Origin: Planctomycetaceae bacterium | GTDB lineage: Bacteria; Planctomycetota; Planctomycetia; Planctomycetales; Planctomycetaceae | Assembly (NCBI GenBank): GCA_015485495.1 | Contig: WFTL01000132.1 | Span: 1-64,000, forward strand | Direction: 5' to 3' | DNA length: 64,000 nt | Part shown: positions 8,577-16,084 of the stretch, piece by piece | How the letters are laid out: every line of letters begins with the position of its first letter | How positions within the stretch are numbered: position 1 is the first letter of the stretch | Position numbers and translations under genes: made by a program | Notes under the pieces: model-generated | Seen by the model: only the letters and a program-made list of their open reading frames with translations | What the model was told of the DNA's origin: nothing | Database searches by the model: none

Positions 8577-11500
8577 CTTCTGTGCGTTTTCTGCTGCCTG
8601 CTGACTGGTGCCACAGAACCTGGCGCAGACGGCTGCTGCTGGTTCTGGCGGCTGCGGTTTCGGTGTCCGGGCCGGCCCCGGCCGCCGACCGCCGGCTGGA
8701 ATTCCTGTCTGCTCTGACCGATCGCGGCTACTGCGACACGGCCCTGGATTACCTGGACCGTCTGGAAACCGATCCGTCTCTGCCGGACGAAGTGCGCACG
8801 GTGCTGCCGCTGGAAAAAGCGAATGTCCTGCTGAAGCTGGCGGAAACGATTCGGCAGCCGGAACAGCGTGCTTCGTATCGGACTCAGGCCGAACAGCAGC
8901 TCCGGCAGTTCCTGCAGACTCATCCGCAGGGTCATCAGGCAGCTCTGGCCCGCCTGCGGCTGGGGATGCTGCGTCTGCAGGCCGCTCGAGCGCGACTGTG
9001 GTCCGGCGAGGTCCCGGAGGCCGGGACGGATCGGGAAGCCGTTCTGGCCGAGATTCGCCGGATGCTGGCAGCCTGCCGCGCGTTGTTCCTTGACGCCCGG
9101 GACGGGTTTCAGGAGCACCTGGATACGGTGCCTTTCGTCACAGAAGATGAAGATCCGGTCGGCTGGGAACACCGCAGGCAGACCGAAGCACGGCTGCTGA
9201 GAGCCTGGCTGAGTGCAGGAGAATGCTTCTGGGAAGAAGCCCGGACGTGGGATCCGAATGCACCGCAGCACGATGCTCTGCTCAGCGATGCCGTGGCTTT
9301 GTTTGAAGAGGTGGAAACCTTCGGGCGGCCTGCGGCCGTGCTGCATGCCCGCTTCATGCTGGGGCGCTGCTGGCAGGAAGCGGGGGATTTCAGCCAGGCC
9401 CTGGGGTATTTCGATCAGGTGCGCACGCAGCCGCTGGACAGTGTGTCGGTTCACATGGCTGAATACTGCCGGCTGATGTGCTTCAATGATGAATCCCGCG
9501 CCGATTACGAACTGGTCGTCACCGAGGCCTCTCGGTGGCTCAGATCGCATCCGGCCCAGGAACAGACGGAGGCCGGGCTGGGAATTCGGTACGAAAAAGC
9601 GGTCGCTCTGGAAGCTCTGGCTCGCCGCCAGCCGGAAGGAGAAGAACGTGAACTGCGGCTGCGGCAGGCACTGGCTGATTTTGAAACCGTTGCCTCCGTG
9701 CTCAGTCCCGTGCAGCGGAGTGCGCGGGAAGCGGCCGAACGACTCCGATCTGAACTGGGAGAAACGCAGCCGGAACCACAGGATTTCGATACCGCATTCG
9801 AGCGGGCGCGGATCGTTGTGGGACGGATGCAGGACGTGCAGCAGGCTCTCGCATCTGCCGCTTCAGACGAGGAACGGCAACAACTGACAGAACGGCAGAA
9901 ACTTCTGACCGACGAAGCCGGCCGTCTGTTTGAGCGGGCACTGATGCTGCGCACCCCTGATTCGGATGCCGCGGCTGTTGCTCAGGCGCGCTATCTGCTC
10001 AGCTATGTGTTCGTGCGTCAGCGCCGGCCGTATGAAGCGTTTGTTCTGGCCCGGTATGTGATGCGCCATCCGGCAGAGGACAGCACAGAAACTGCGGAAC
10101 ATGCGGCCGAAATGGCGATTGCCGCGGCCGTTCAGGCCTGGTCGCAGGCTGCGGAATCTGATCGGCAGTTCGAACTGAACCTGATCCGCGAAATCTGTGC
10201 GGAAGTGGTTGACCGGTTTCCCGGGACACCGCTGAGTGCCACTGCACGACTGCGTCTGGGACGGGTGTACCTGGACCTGGGGCAGCCCATTCAGGCTGCA
10301 GAAACTTTTCTGCAGGTGGCACCGGATGAAGAAGGGTATGCATCGGCCCGGCTGGAAGCCGGCCAGGCCTTCTGGAGGGCCTGGATTCGGACCCGGTCAC
10401 AGGCGGACCTGGACACAACCGAGGGCGATTCGGTTCAATGGAAACGCCAGGCCCGTGCTCTTCTTGAAGAAGGGATCCGTCTGAAACGAGACACTTTGAC
10501 GGACGAACGTCTTCCGGACGATGTGGTCCGCGCAGAAGTGTCTTTGTGCGGGCTGCTGAATCTGGAAGGAGAGTTTCAGGAAACCATCCGTCGGCTGACA
10601 CAGATCTCGCCGACTGTCATGGATGCGGTTCAGGTCGATGGTGAACGCCCCGAACGCGGTGTGCGCAGCGCGACATTCGCCGGACTCTGCTGGCGAACGC
10701 TTCTGCGGGCCTGCATCGGTGCCCGGGATATCGAGGCGGCTCTGCAGGCCATGAAGCAGCTTGAAAAGCTGCACGCCGAAGACGTGGCCGTCGTGTACAT
10801 GCAACTGGGACGGGAACTGCAGCGGGAACTGGAATCGCTGAAGAATTCCGGAGACGAGCCCCGGCTGCGGCAGGTGCAGTCATCATTTCGCAGTTTTCTC
10901 GATCAGGTCTATGAGTCTCGGGATCCGGACCGTCCCGGAGCGCTCCTGTGGATCGGGGAGACCTGTGCAGAACTGGCGGACCAGGAAGCCGACGCCGCGA
11001 CGGCTGCCGAACTGCGGCACCGGGCGGCCACGGTTTTCGAAGAACTGCTGGGCAGCGATCCGGAACCGGCTTTGCGCGATGCTGTCCTTCTTCGACTGCT
11101 TCGCATGCGGCGGCAGCAGCAGCAGTTCCGCGCGGCTATCCGTCTGGCGGAGGATGCTCTGGCGAACAGTCCGCAGTCCTTGTCATTGCAGATGGAAGCC
11201 GCCCGCCTTCTGGCGGACTGGGGGGAACACGACGAACCGGAGTATCTGCTGGAATCCATCAGCGGCCGGCCGCCGGACAGCTCCGACAGGACGATCTGGG
11301 GCTGGGCTCTGCTGGCCCGTCGGGTGCAGGCCGGCATGCGGGACCGCAGCAAAGCGGAACGCCTCCTGCCGCTGTTTCTGGAAGCGCGCTACGAATTGTC
11401 GCGCTGTCGACTGCGTTATGCCCGCATCGTTCCGGAGACAGCAGACCGACAACTGGCCGCGGCCGCCCAGGAAATCATGTCTCTCACACAGCAGTTTCCC

Positions 11501-12013
11501 GATTTCGACCCCGAATGGCGGGATCGCTTCGAACAGCTTTATCAGGAGATTCAGACGCAGCGCGGGCAGACGTCGACTGCCCTGTTTGCACCCGCATCGG
11601 ATACCGATCTGCAGAACGGCGATGAGTCGTCCTCATCCCGATCCGATGTCCCGGACGCAGCCGGATCGCGTCCGTCGGACCGCCGGACCGCTGACGACGC
11701 TCCGGCGGAAGACCGTGTCGTGTGGGTCCTGGGAGGACTGGCTGCAGGGGGGGCGATGTTCGTCATCGCGGCGCTGCTGCTTGTCGGCCGCAGAGGCCGC
11801 CGGCGGAGACCGGTCGGCTTCCGTCCTCCCGAAACGTTCCGACTTCCCTCACAGCCATCAGCAGGGTCGTCGAATCGGAGCTCAGCGGGCCGCCGCCCGC
11901 CGCGAGCGTCGTCTGCTGCCGTTCGTTCGACCGCTGACAAAAAACGTTCCACCCGCGCACCGGATACGAAATCTTCTGCAAAGAAAAAGCGTCGGCCGGA
12001 GGACGACACGTGA
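8573..12013 (+). CDS. Large secreted TPR protein with C-terminal membrane anchor
   Basis: This product of about 1146 residues begins at a GTG overlapping the previous stop. An N-terminal hydrophobic signal (LLLVLAAAVSVSGPAPA) is followed by a long alpha-helical region of TPR-like repeats, for example LHARFMLGRCWQEAGDFSQALGYFDQV, and Gln/Glu/Arg-rich coiled stretches. A single membrane span lies near 1048-1071 (VVWVLGGLAAGGAMFVIAALLLV), followed by a very basic, Ser-rich tail of about 75 residues. The topology suggests a large domain outside the inner membrane and a short cytoplasmic tail (inference). It precedes a second TPR protein and an ExbB/ExbD set, so it may be a structural partner of that channel. 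No enzymatic motif is visible. Confidence 0.8.
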   Translation: MTSVRFLLPADWCHRTWRRRLLLVLAAAVSVSGPAPAADRRLEFLSALTDRGYCDTALDYLDRLETDPSLPDEVRTVLPLEKANVLLKLAETIRQPEQRASYRTQAEQQLRQFLQTHPQGHQAALARLRLGMLRLQAARARLWSGEVPEAGTDREAVLAEIRRMLAACRALFLDARDGFQEHLDTVPFVTEDEDPVGWEHRRQTEARLLRAWLSAGECFWEEARTWDPNAPQHDALLSDAVALFEEVETFGRPAAVLHARFMLGRCWQEAGDFSQALGYFDQVRTQPLDSVSVHMAEYCRLMCFNDESRADYELVVTEASRWLRSHPAQEQTEAGLGIRYEKAVALEALARRQPEGEERELRLRQALADFETVASVLSPVQRSAREAAERLRSELGETQPEPQDFDTAFERARIVVGRMQDVQQALASAASDEERQQLTERQKLLTDEAGRLFERALMLRTPDSDAAAVAQARYLLSYVFVRQRRPYEAFVLARYVMRHPAEDSTETAEHAAEMAIAAAVQAWSQAAESDRQFELNLIREICAEVVDRFPGTPLSATARLRLGRVYLDLGQPIQAAETFLQVAPDEEGYASARLEAGQAFWRAWIRTRSQADLDTTEGDSVQWKRQARALLEEGIRLKRDTLTDERLPDDVVRAEVSLCGLLNLEGEFQETIRRLTQISPTVMDAVQVDGERPERGVRSATFAGLCWRTLLRACIGARDIEAALQAMKQLEKLHAEDVAVVYMQLGRELQRELESLKNSGDEPRLRQVQSSFRSFLDQVYESRDPDRPGALLWIGETCAELADQEADAATAAELRHRAATVFEELLGSDPEPALRDAVLLRLLRMRRQQQQFRAAIRLAEDALANSPQSLSLQMEAARLLADWGEHDEPEYLLESISGRPPDSSDRTIWGWALLARRVQAGMRDRSKAERLLPLFLEARYELSRCRLRYARIVPETADRQLAAAAQEIMSLTQQFPDFDPEWRDRFEQLYQEIQTQRGQTSTALFAPASDTDLQNGDESSSSRSDVPDAAGSRPSDRRTADDAPAEDRVVWVLGGLAAGGAMFVIAALLLVGRRGRRRRPVGFRPPETFRLPSQPSAGSSNRSSAGRRPPRASSAAVRSTADKKRSTRAPDTKSSAKKKRRPEDDT

Positions 12014-13107
12014 TGTTTGGAAAGACTTTCATGACGTTACCGGTTTCCGGACGGCAGGTGGCCCTGACGGTGCTGCTGGTCTGCGCCGCTGCGGCGGGCG
12101 ACATCCGGGCAGCCGACCAGGTGACCCGGATTCACGACGGAGTCACCCTGCGCGGTCGTCTGACCGTGCTGACCGCTTCGAAGATCGAACTGGAACGATC
12201 GAACGGGGAGAAAGAAACATTTCGTCCGGATGAAGTCCGTGACGTGCGTTTCGATCGTGAACCCTCCGTCCTGCAGCGCATCCGCTCGAACATTCGCACC
12301 GAGGCCTGGGAAACCGCTCAGGAATCGCTGAAAAAAGCGATGGCCGAATATTCCGGAGGAGATCGTCGGGTTGCGGCGGAAATGGATTATCTGAAAGCCC
12401 GGATTCTGGCCGGTCGAGCGGAACAGTCCCAGGAATCTGTTTCTGCCGCCGTTGAAGCACTCCAGCGTTTCCGCACCCTTCATCCGAATCATTATCGCTC
12501 GGATGAAGCGACCATTCTGCTGGCCGGTCTGCTGAAGGATTCCGATCCGGACCAGGCCGCGACGCTGCTGGAAACGGTCCGACAGTCGCCTTCTGTCCGC
12601 TTCGCTCTGCAGGCCGGCCTGCTTCTGGGACAGATCGATCTGGCACGCGAGAGATACGAACAGGCGGAAACCGCTTTCGGCGGCGTGATTCACGACATCG
12701 AAAACGGAGAAAGTGGCGAGAAGGATTCGAATGCGGCCCGGATTCTGTACACCGCGCGGATTGGTCAGGCAGCCTGTCTCCGGCATCAAAACCGCCCGGA
12801 AGATGCTTTGAAACAGCTTCAGCAGGTCGTCGCCGACGTCCCTGAAGAACTCGTGGATATCGCTGCCCGGGCGTGGCTGGACATCGGTGCGTGCCATCAG
12901 GATGCGGGCCGTGACAAGGATGCCCTGCTGGCTTTTCTGCACGTGGATCTGTTGTACGCATCCGCGAAGGCGGAACATGCAAAAGCCCTGAATCAGCTCA
13001 TCGAACTCTGGGAAAAAACCGGACATCCCGATCGGGCCCGCGACGCCCGCACCCGGCTGGAACAACTGCATCCGGACAGTTTCCGGGCCCGCGACACGGC
13101 CCGCTGA
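12010..13107 (+). CDS. Secreted TPR protein
   Basis: This protein of about 365 residues has an N-terminal signal (ALTVLLVCAAAAGDIRA). A small beta-rich segment follows (VTRIHDGVTLRGRLTVLTASKIELERSNGEKE is one part) that resembles an Sm-like or SH3-like strand set, and then TPR-like helices (LLLGQIDLARERYEQAETAFGGV; ARIGQAACLRHQNRPEDALKQLQQV). The start is GTG at 12010 or ATG at 12013; both overlap the previous stop codon, so coupling to the large TPR gene is likely. Together the two look like a paired envelope TPR module. Function is unknown. Confidence 0.8.
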   Translation: MMFGKTFMTLPVSGRQVALTVLLVCAAAAGDIRAADQVTRIHDGVTLRGRLTVLTASKIELERSNGEKETFRPDEVRDVRFDREPSVLQRIRSNIRTEAWETAQESLKKAMAEYSGGDRRVAAEMDYLKARILAGRAEQSQESVSAAVEALQRFRTLHPNHYRSDEATILLAGLLKDSDPDQAATLLETVRQSPSVRFALQAGLLLGQIDLARERYEQAETAFGGVIHDIENGESGEKDSNAARILYTARIGQAACLRHQNRPEDALKQLQQVVADVPEELVDIAARAWLDIGACHQDAGRDKDALLAFLHVDLLYASAKAEHAKALNQLIELWEKTGHPDRARDARTRLEQLHPDSFRARDTAR

Positions 13108-13155
13108 CCGCCTGGCCATTATTCTCTGTCCTGCCTGGACAGCCTGAGTTTACGG

Positions 13156-13184
13156 ATGACGGGGCGGGAACAGTTCAGTAGAGT
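13156..13184 (+). promoter_or_regulatory. Possible promoter of the ExbB/ExbD genes
   Basis: ATGACG (13156-13161) and TAGAGT (13179-13184) are 17 bases apart. The expected start is near 13191, giving a leader of about 135 bases before the ExbB-like ATG at 13325. Confidence 0.35.
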
Positions 13185-13324
13185 TTTGGGGACCCGGCGC
13201 GTGTTTCGGAATTTCGTTCCGGGCACGGAGCCGGGCAGATGCCTCGTCCCACCGGTCTGGTTCCGGGCCGGTGCACGGCGTTGCGGCACTGGCAGATGAC
13301 AGAGGCTGTGGAGCGATAGAGACG

Positions 13325-14194
13325 ATGATGAACCCTGCATCGAATGACGGAAGCCGTGAAAGGCTGCGTTTCGGCATGTTCGTTCTCATGGTGGCCGTGT
13401 GGCTGATCTGGCTGCCGTCTGTCAGCCGTTCCTCGCAGGTGACTGCTCAGGAAAACGCCGCGGAAACCACAGCGGAAGGCGAAACAGCCCCGGCGGCCGG
13501 TTCGGAAGACCTGCCCCGTCAGAAGAATTTTCTGACGTGGATGGTTCAGGCGCTCGGCCTGTTCTGGATGTTTGTTTTTTCCGGCCTGTCATTCGTCATG
13601 GTGGCTTTGATCATGATGAATCTGATGCAGGTGCGGCGCGATGTCCTGCTGCCGAACGATTTCGTGGAAGAGTTCGAGGGGAAACTGAACAGCAAGGATT
13701 TTCAGGGAGCGTACGATCTGGCCCGCAACGACGATTCCTTCGTCGCGCGTGTTCTGGCTGCCGGCATGGGGCGGCTCAGCCGCGGCTACGCCGAAGCCAT
13801 GGAAGGCATGCAGGAAGCCGGAGAAGACGAGAACATGGCGCTCGAACATCGGCTCAGCTATCTGGCTTTGATCGGCACCGTCGCGCCCATGCTGGGACTG
13901 ATGGGAACCGTGCAGGGGATGATCGCCAGCTTCGACAGGATCGCCACGAGTCCGTCGACGCCCAAGCCCAGCCAGCTTGCCGAAGGAATTTCCACCGCGC
14001 TGTTCACCACGCTCATCGGGCTGGGCATCGCGGTTCCGGCCATGATTTTCTACAGCATCCTTCGCAACCGGATTCAGCGTCTCGTGCTGGAAATCGGCAT
14101 GGTCAGTGAGGGGCTGATGAGTCGGTTTTCTCTGGTGGGAAAACAGAAAGGTGCGTCCGCAGCAGCGACCGGCGGCAGCAGCAGCGGTTCCTGA
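13325..14194 (+). CDS. MotA/TolQ/ExbB proton channel family protein
   Basis: This 289-residue inner-membrane protein should form the pentameric proton channel core that works with ExbD. A first hydrophobic segment (FVLMVAVWLIWLPSV) looks like a signal peptide or extra membrane helix and is followed by a polar Ala/Glu linker. The three canonical spans follow: FWMFVFSGLSFVMVALIMM, LSYLALIGTVAPMLGLMGTVQGM with the typical GTVxPxLGLxGTVxGM motif, and ALFTTLIGLGIAVPAMIFYSI. The end is Gly/Ser-rich. The ATG pair at 13325/13328 is chosen because the hydrophobic segment follows directly. Two ExbD genes come next, the nearer after 67 bases. Confidence 0.9.
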   Translation: MMNPASNDGSRERLRFGMFVLMVAVWLIWLPSVSRSSQVTAQENAAETTAEGETAPAAGSEDLPRQKNFLTWMVQALGLFWMFVFSGLSFVMVALIMMNLMQVRRDVLLPNDFVEEFEGKLNSKDFQGAYDLARNDDSFVARVLAAGMGRLSRGYAEAMEGMQEAGEDENMALEHRLSYLALIGTVAPMLGLMGTVQGMIASFDRIATSPSTPKPSQLAEGISTALFTTLIGLGIAVPAMIFYSILRNRIQRLVLEIGMVSEGLMSRFSLVGKQKGASAAATGGSSSGS

Positions 14195-14261
14195 ACAGCC
14201 AGGCTCAGGCAGCCTGTTTCGCGGATCGATCCGGATTCCACGGAAAAACGGCGGTGACGGC

Positions 14262-14759
14262 ATGAAGTTTCATTCGCACGGATCGAACGTTCCGGAAGTG
14301 AACATGACGCCGATGATCGACATCGTGTTCCAGCTCATCGCGTTTTTCATGGTGATCACGAATTTCGAGCAGAACAAAGCGGACGAACGGGTGCGTCTGC
14401 CGAAAGATCAGCTCGCCATCCCGGCGGTCGTACGACCGAAGCACCAGGTCACGCTGAACATCGGTTTCGAACGCGATCCGGATACAGATGAAATCATCAG
14501 CCCCACTCCTCTGATGTTTTACGCGGGGCAGAAGCTGCCGCCTCGGGACTGGGCGGTTCCTTTGGCTCAGGAAGCCCGCTTCTTCGAAGCACTGGACGTT
14601 GATCTGGCAGAAGTGGCCGTGGAAATTCGCTGCGATGGCGACGTCCCCACCGGGCTGGTGCAGGAACTCATCCAGAAATGTCAGAACACGCGCGCCGACC
14701 GCCAGAGCAGTCAGGGGTTTCAGCGGTTTTCCCTGAAGGCCACTCAAAAAACAGAATGA
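14262..14759 (+). CDS. exbD: ExbD/TolR family protein, first copy
   Basis: This 165-residue protein has one N-terminal membrane helix and a periplasmic domain. The conserved MTPMIDIVFQLIAFFMVI carries the Asp that couples to proton flow in the family. The remainder (residues 40-165) contains VTLNIGFERDPDTDEI and a C-terminal helix, longer than the minimal ExbD fold. It may bind peptidoglycan or a TPR partner (inference). It is 67 bases after the ExbB-like gene and 37 bases before a second, distinct ExbD. Confidence 0.9.
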   Translation: MKFHSHGSNVPEVNMTPMIDIVFQLIAFFMVITNFEQNKADERVRLPKDQLAIPAVVRPKHQVTLNIGFERDPDTDEIISPTPLMFYAGQKLPPRDWAVPLAQEARFFEALDVDLAEVAVEIRCDGDVPTGLVQELIQKCQNTRADRQSSQGFQRFSLKATQKTE

Positions 14760-14796
14760 GGCGTGGTTCTGAACGCCTTCGACGGTCCACGGTGAC

Positions 14797-15315
14797 ATGA
14801 AGTTTCGCAATCGACATCCCGGCGGTGACACGATCGAATCGCAGATGACGCCGATGATCGACGTCGTGTTTCAGCTTCTGATTTTCTTTCTGTTCACGCT
14901 GAAGATCGTGGAACCGGAAGGCAATTTCGACATCAATATGCCTCTGGGGCGTCCTGCGGAATCTGCGGCCGTCGATGCCGAACTTCAGCCGCTGAAGGTT
15001 CGTCTGGAAGCCGATCAGGCGGGCAACCTGAAACGTCTTCTGCTGAACGATCGCGACCTGGGCACCGGCGAAGAAGCTTTTCTTCGGCTCAGCGAGGAAG
15101 TGACCCGGGTGGTCGAAGCGCTGCGGCGCGTGGGGCCGGCGGACGGCACCGACGGTGCGGACGCTCAGGAAGTGGAGCTGGATCCCGATTTTCGCCTCGA
15201 TTATCGGTACGTGATCCGGGCGATCAGCGCCTGTTCGGGCCGCGTTACCGAAGACGGCACGATCGTCCGGCTGCTGAATCGCATTCGGTTCGCATCGATT
15301 CGCAGTGAGGAGTGA
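14797..15315 (+). CDS. exbD: ExbD/TolR family protein, second copy
   Basis: This 172-residue paralogue has MTPMIDVVFQLLIFFLFTLK with the conserved Asp. The periplasmic part differs from the first copy: LEADQAGNLKRLLLNDRDLGTGEEAFLRLSEEV and a DYRYVIRAISACS strand-helix typical of ExbD. The two ExbDs may form a heterodimer in the ExbB pore. truC begins 6 bases after the stop, so it is probably on the same transcript. Confidence 0.9.
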   Translation: MKFRNRHPGGDTIESQMTPMIDVVFQLLIFFLFTLKIVEPEGNFDINMPLGRPAESAAVDAELQPLKVRLEADQAGNLKRLLLNDRDLGTGEEAFLRLSEEVTRVVEALRRVGPADGTDGADAQEVELDPDFRLDYRYVIRAISACSGRVTEDGTIVRLLNRIRFASIRSEE

Positions 15316-15321
15316 TCCGGG

Positions 15322-16059
15322 GTGGCTGCCGCGCCGCTGCCGATTCTGTATGAAGACGATCACTTCGTGGCGGTCGCCAAACCGCCGGGAATGTTCGTCC
15401 ATCGCACGGAACTGAACCGCCGCGAACGAACGGTGGTTCTGCAGACGGTGCGCGACCAGCTTCAGCGGCACGTGTTTCCCGTCCATCGGATCGACCGGCC
15501 GGCTTCCGGAATCGTGCTGCTGGGACTCACGGCAGACGCCGCGTCTGCGGCGGCCCGTCTGTTTCGCGACCACCGCGTGGTGAAAACGTACCGCATTCTG
15601 GTGCGGGGATTTACGCCGCCCGAAGGATGCATCGACCGGCCGCTCACCTCACCGGCAGTCGTGCGCCAGGAACCTCTTCCGGCTCTGACACGCTATCGTA
15701 CCGAACAGCGTTTCGACGTGCCGATTCCGTCCGGAACATTTCCCACGACCCGCTGCAGTCTGCTGACAGCCGAACCGGCCACCGGCCGATTCCATCAGAT
15801 CCGCCGGCATTTCAATGGAATCGGCCATCCCGTGATCGGCGATTCGGCTCATGGAGACAGCCGCTGCAACCGCTGGTTTCGGACTCACTGTGCCGCACGG
15901 CGTCTGATGCTGCATGCATCCGCCATGGCCTTCGATCATCCCGTGACCGGCCGGACAGTTCGCATTCGCTGTCCGCTTCCCGGGGACATGACCGAAAGTC
16001 TGGAACGGCTGAAGGAACTGACGGAAGTGTCAGACGGATGCATCCGGAAAACGGAATGA
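15322..16059 (+). CDS. truC: tRNA pseudouridine(65) synthase TruC
   Basis: This 245-residue protein of the RluA/TruC family should convert U65 of tRNA to pseudouridine. It has the catalytic motif HRIDRPASGIVLLGL with the nucleophilic Asp, KTYRILVRG, and TGRFHQIRRHFNGIGHPVIGD followed by HGDSRCNR, which is specific to the TruC branch. The end LMLHASAMAFDHPVTG also fits. Start is GTG at 15322, six bases after the exbD stop, with AGGAG just upstream in the end of exbD. Its link to the ExbB/D genes is probably only positional. Confidence 0.9.
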   Translation: MAAAPLPILYEDDHFVAVAKPPGMFVHRTELNRRERTVVLQTVRDQLQRHVFPVHRIDRPASGIVLLGLTADAASAAARLFRDHRVVKTYRILVRGFTPPEGCIDRPLTSPAVVRQEPLPALTRYRTEQRFDVPIPSGTFPTTRCSLLTAEPATGRFHQIRRHFNGIGHPVIGDSAHGDSRCNRWFRTHCAARRLMLHASAMAFDHPVTGRTVRIRCPLPGDMTESLERLKELTEVSDGCIRKTE

Positions 16060-16084
16060 TTTCCGTCCGTGACCCCGGCCGCAT

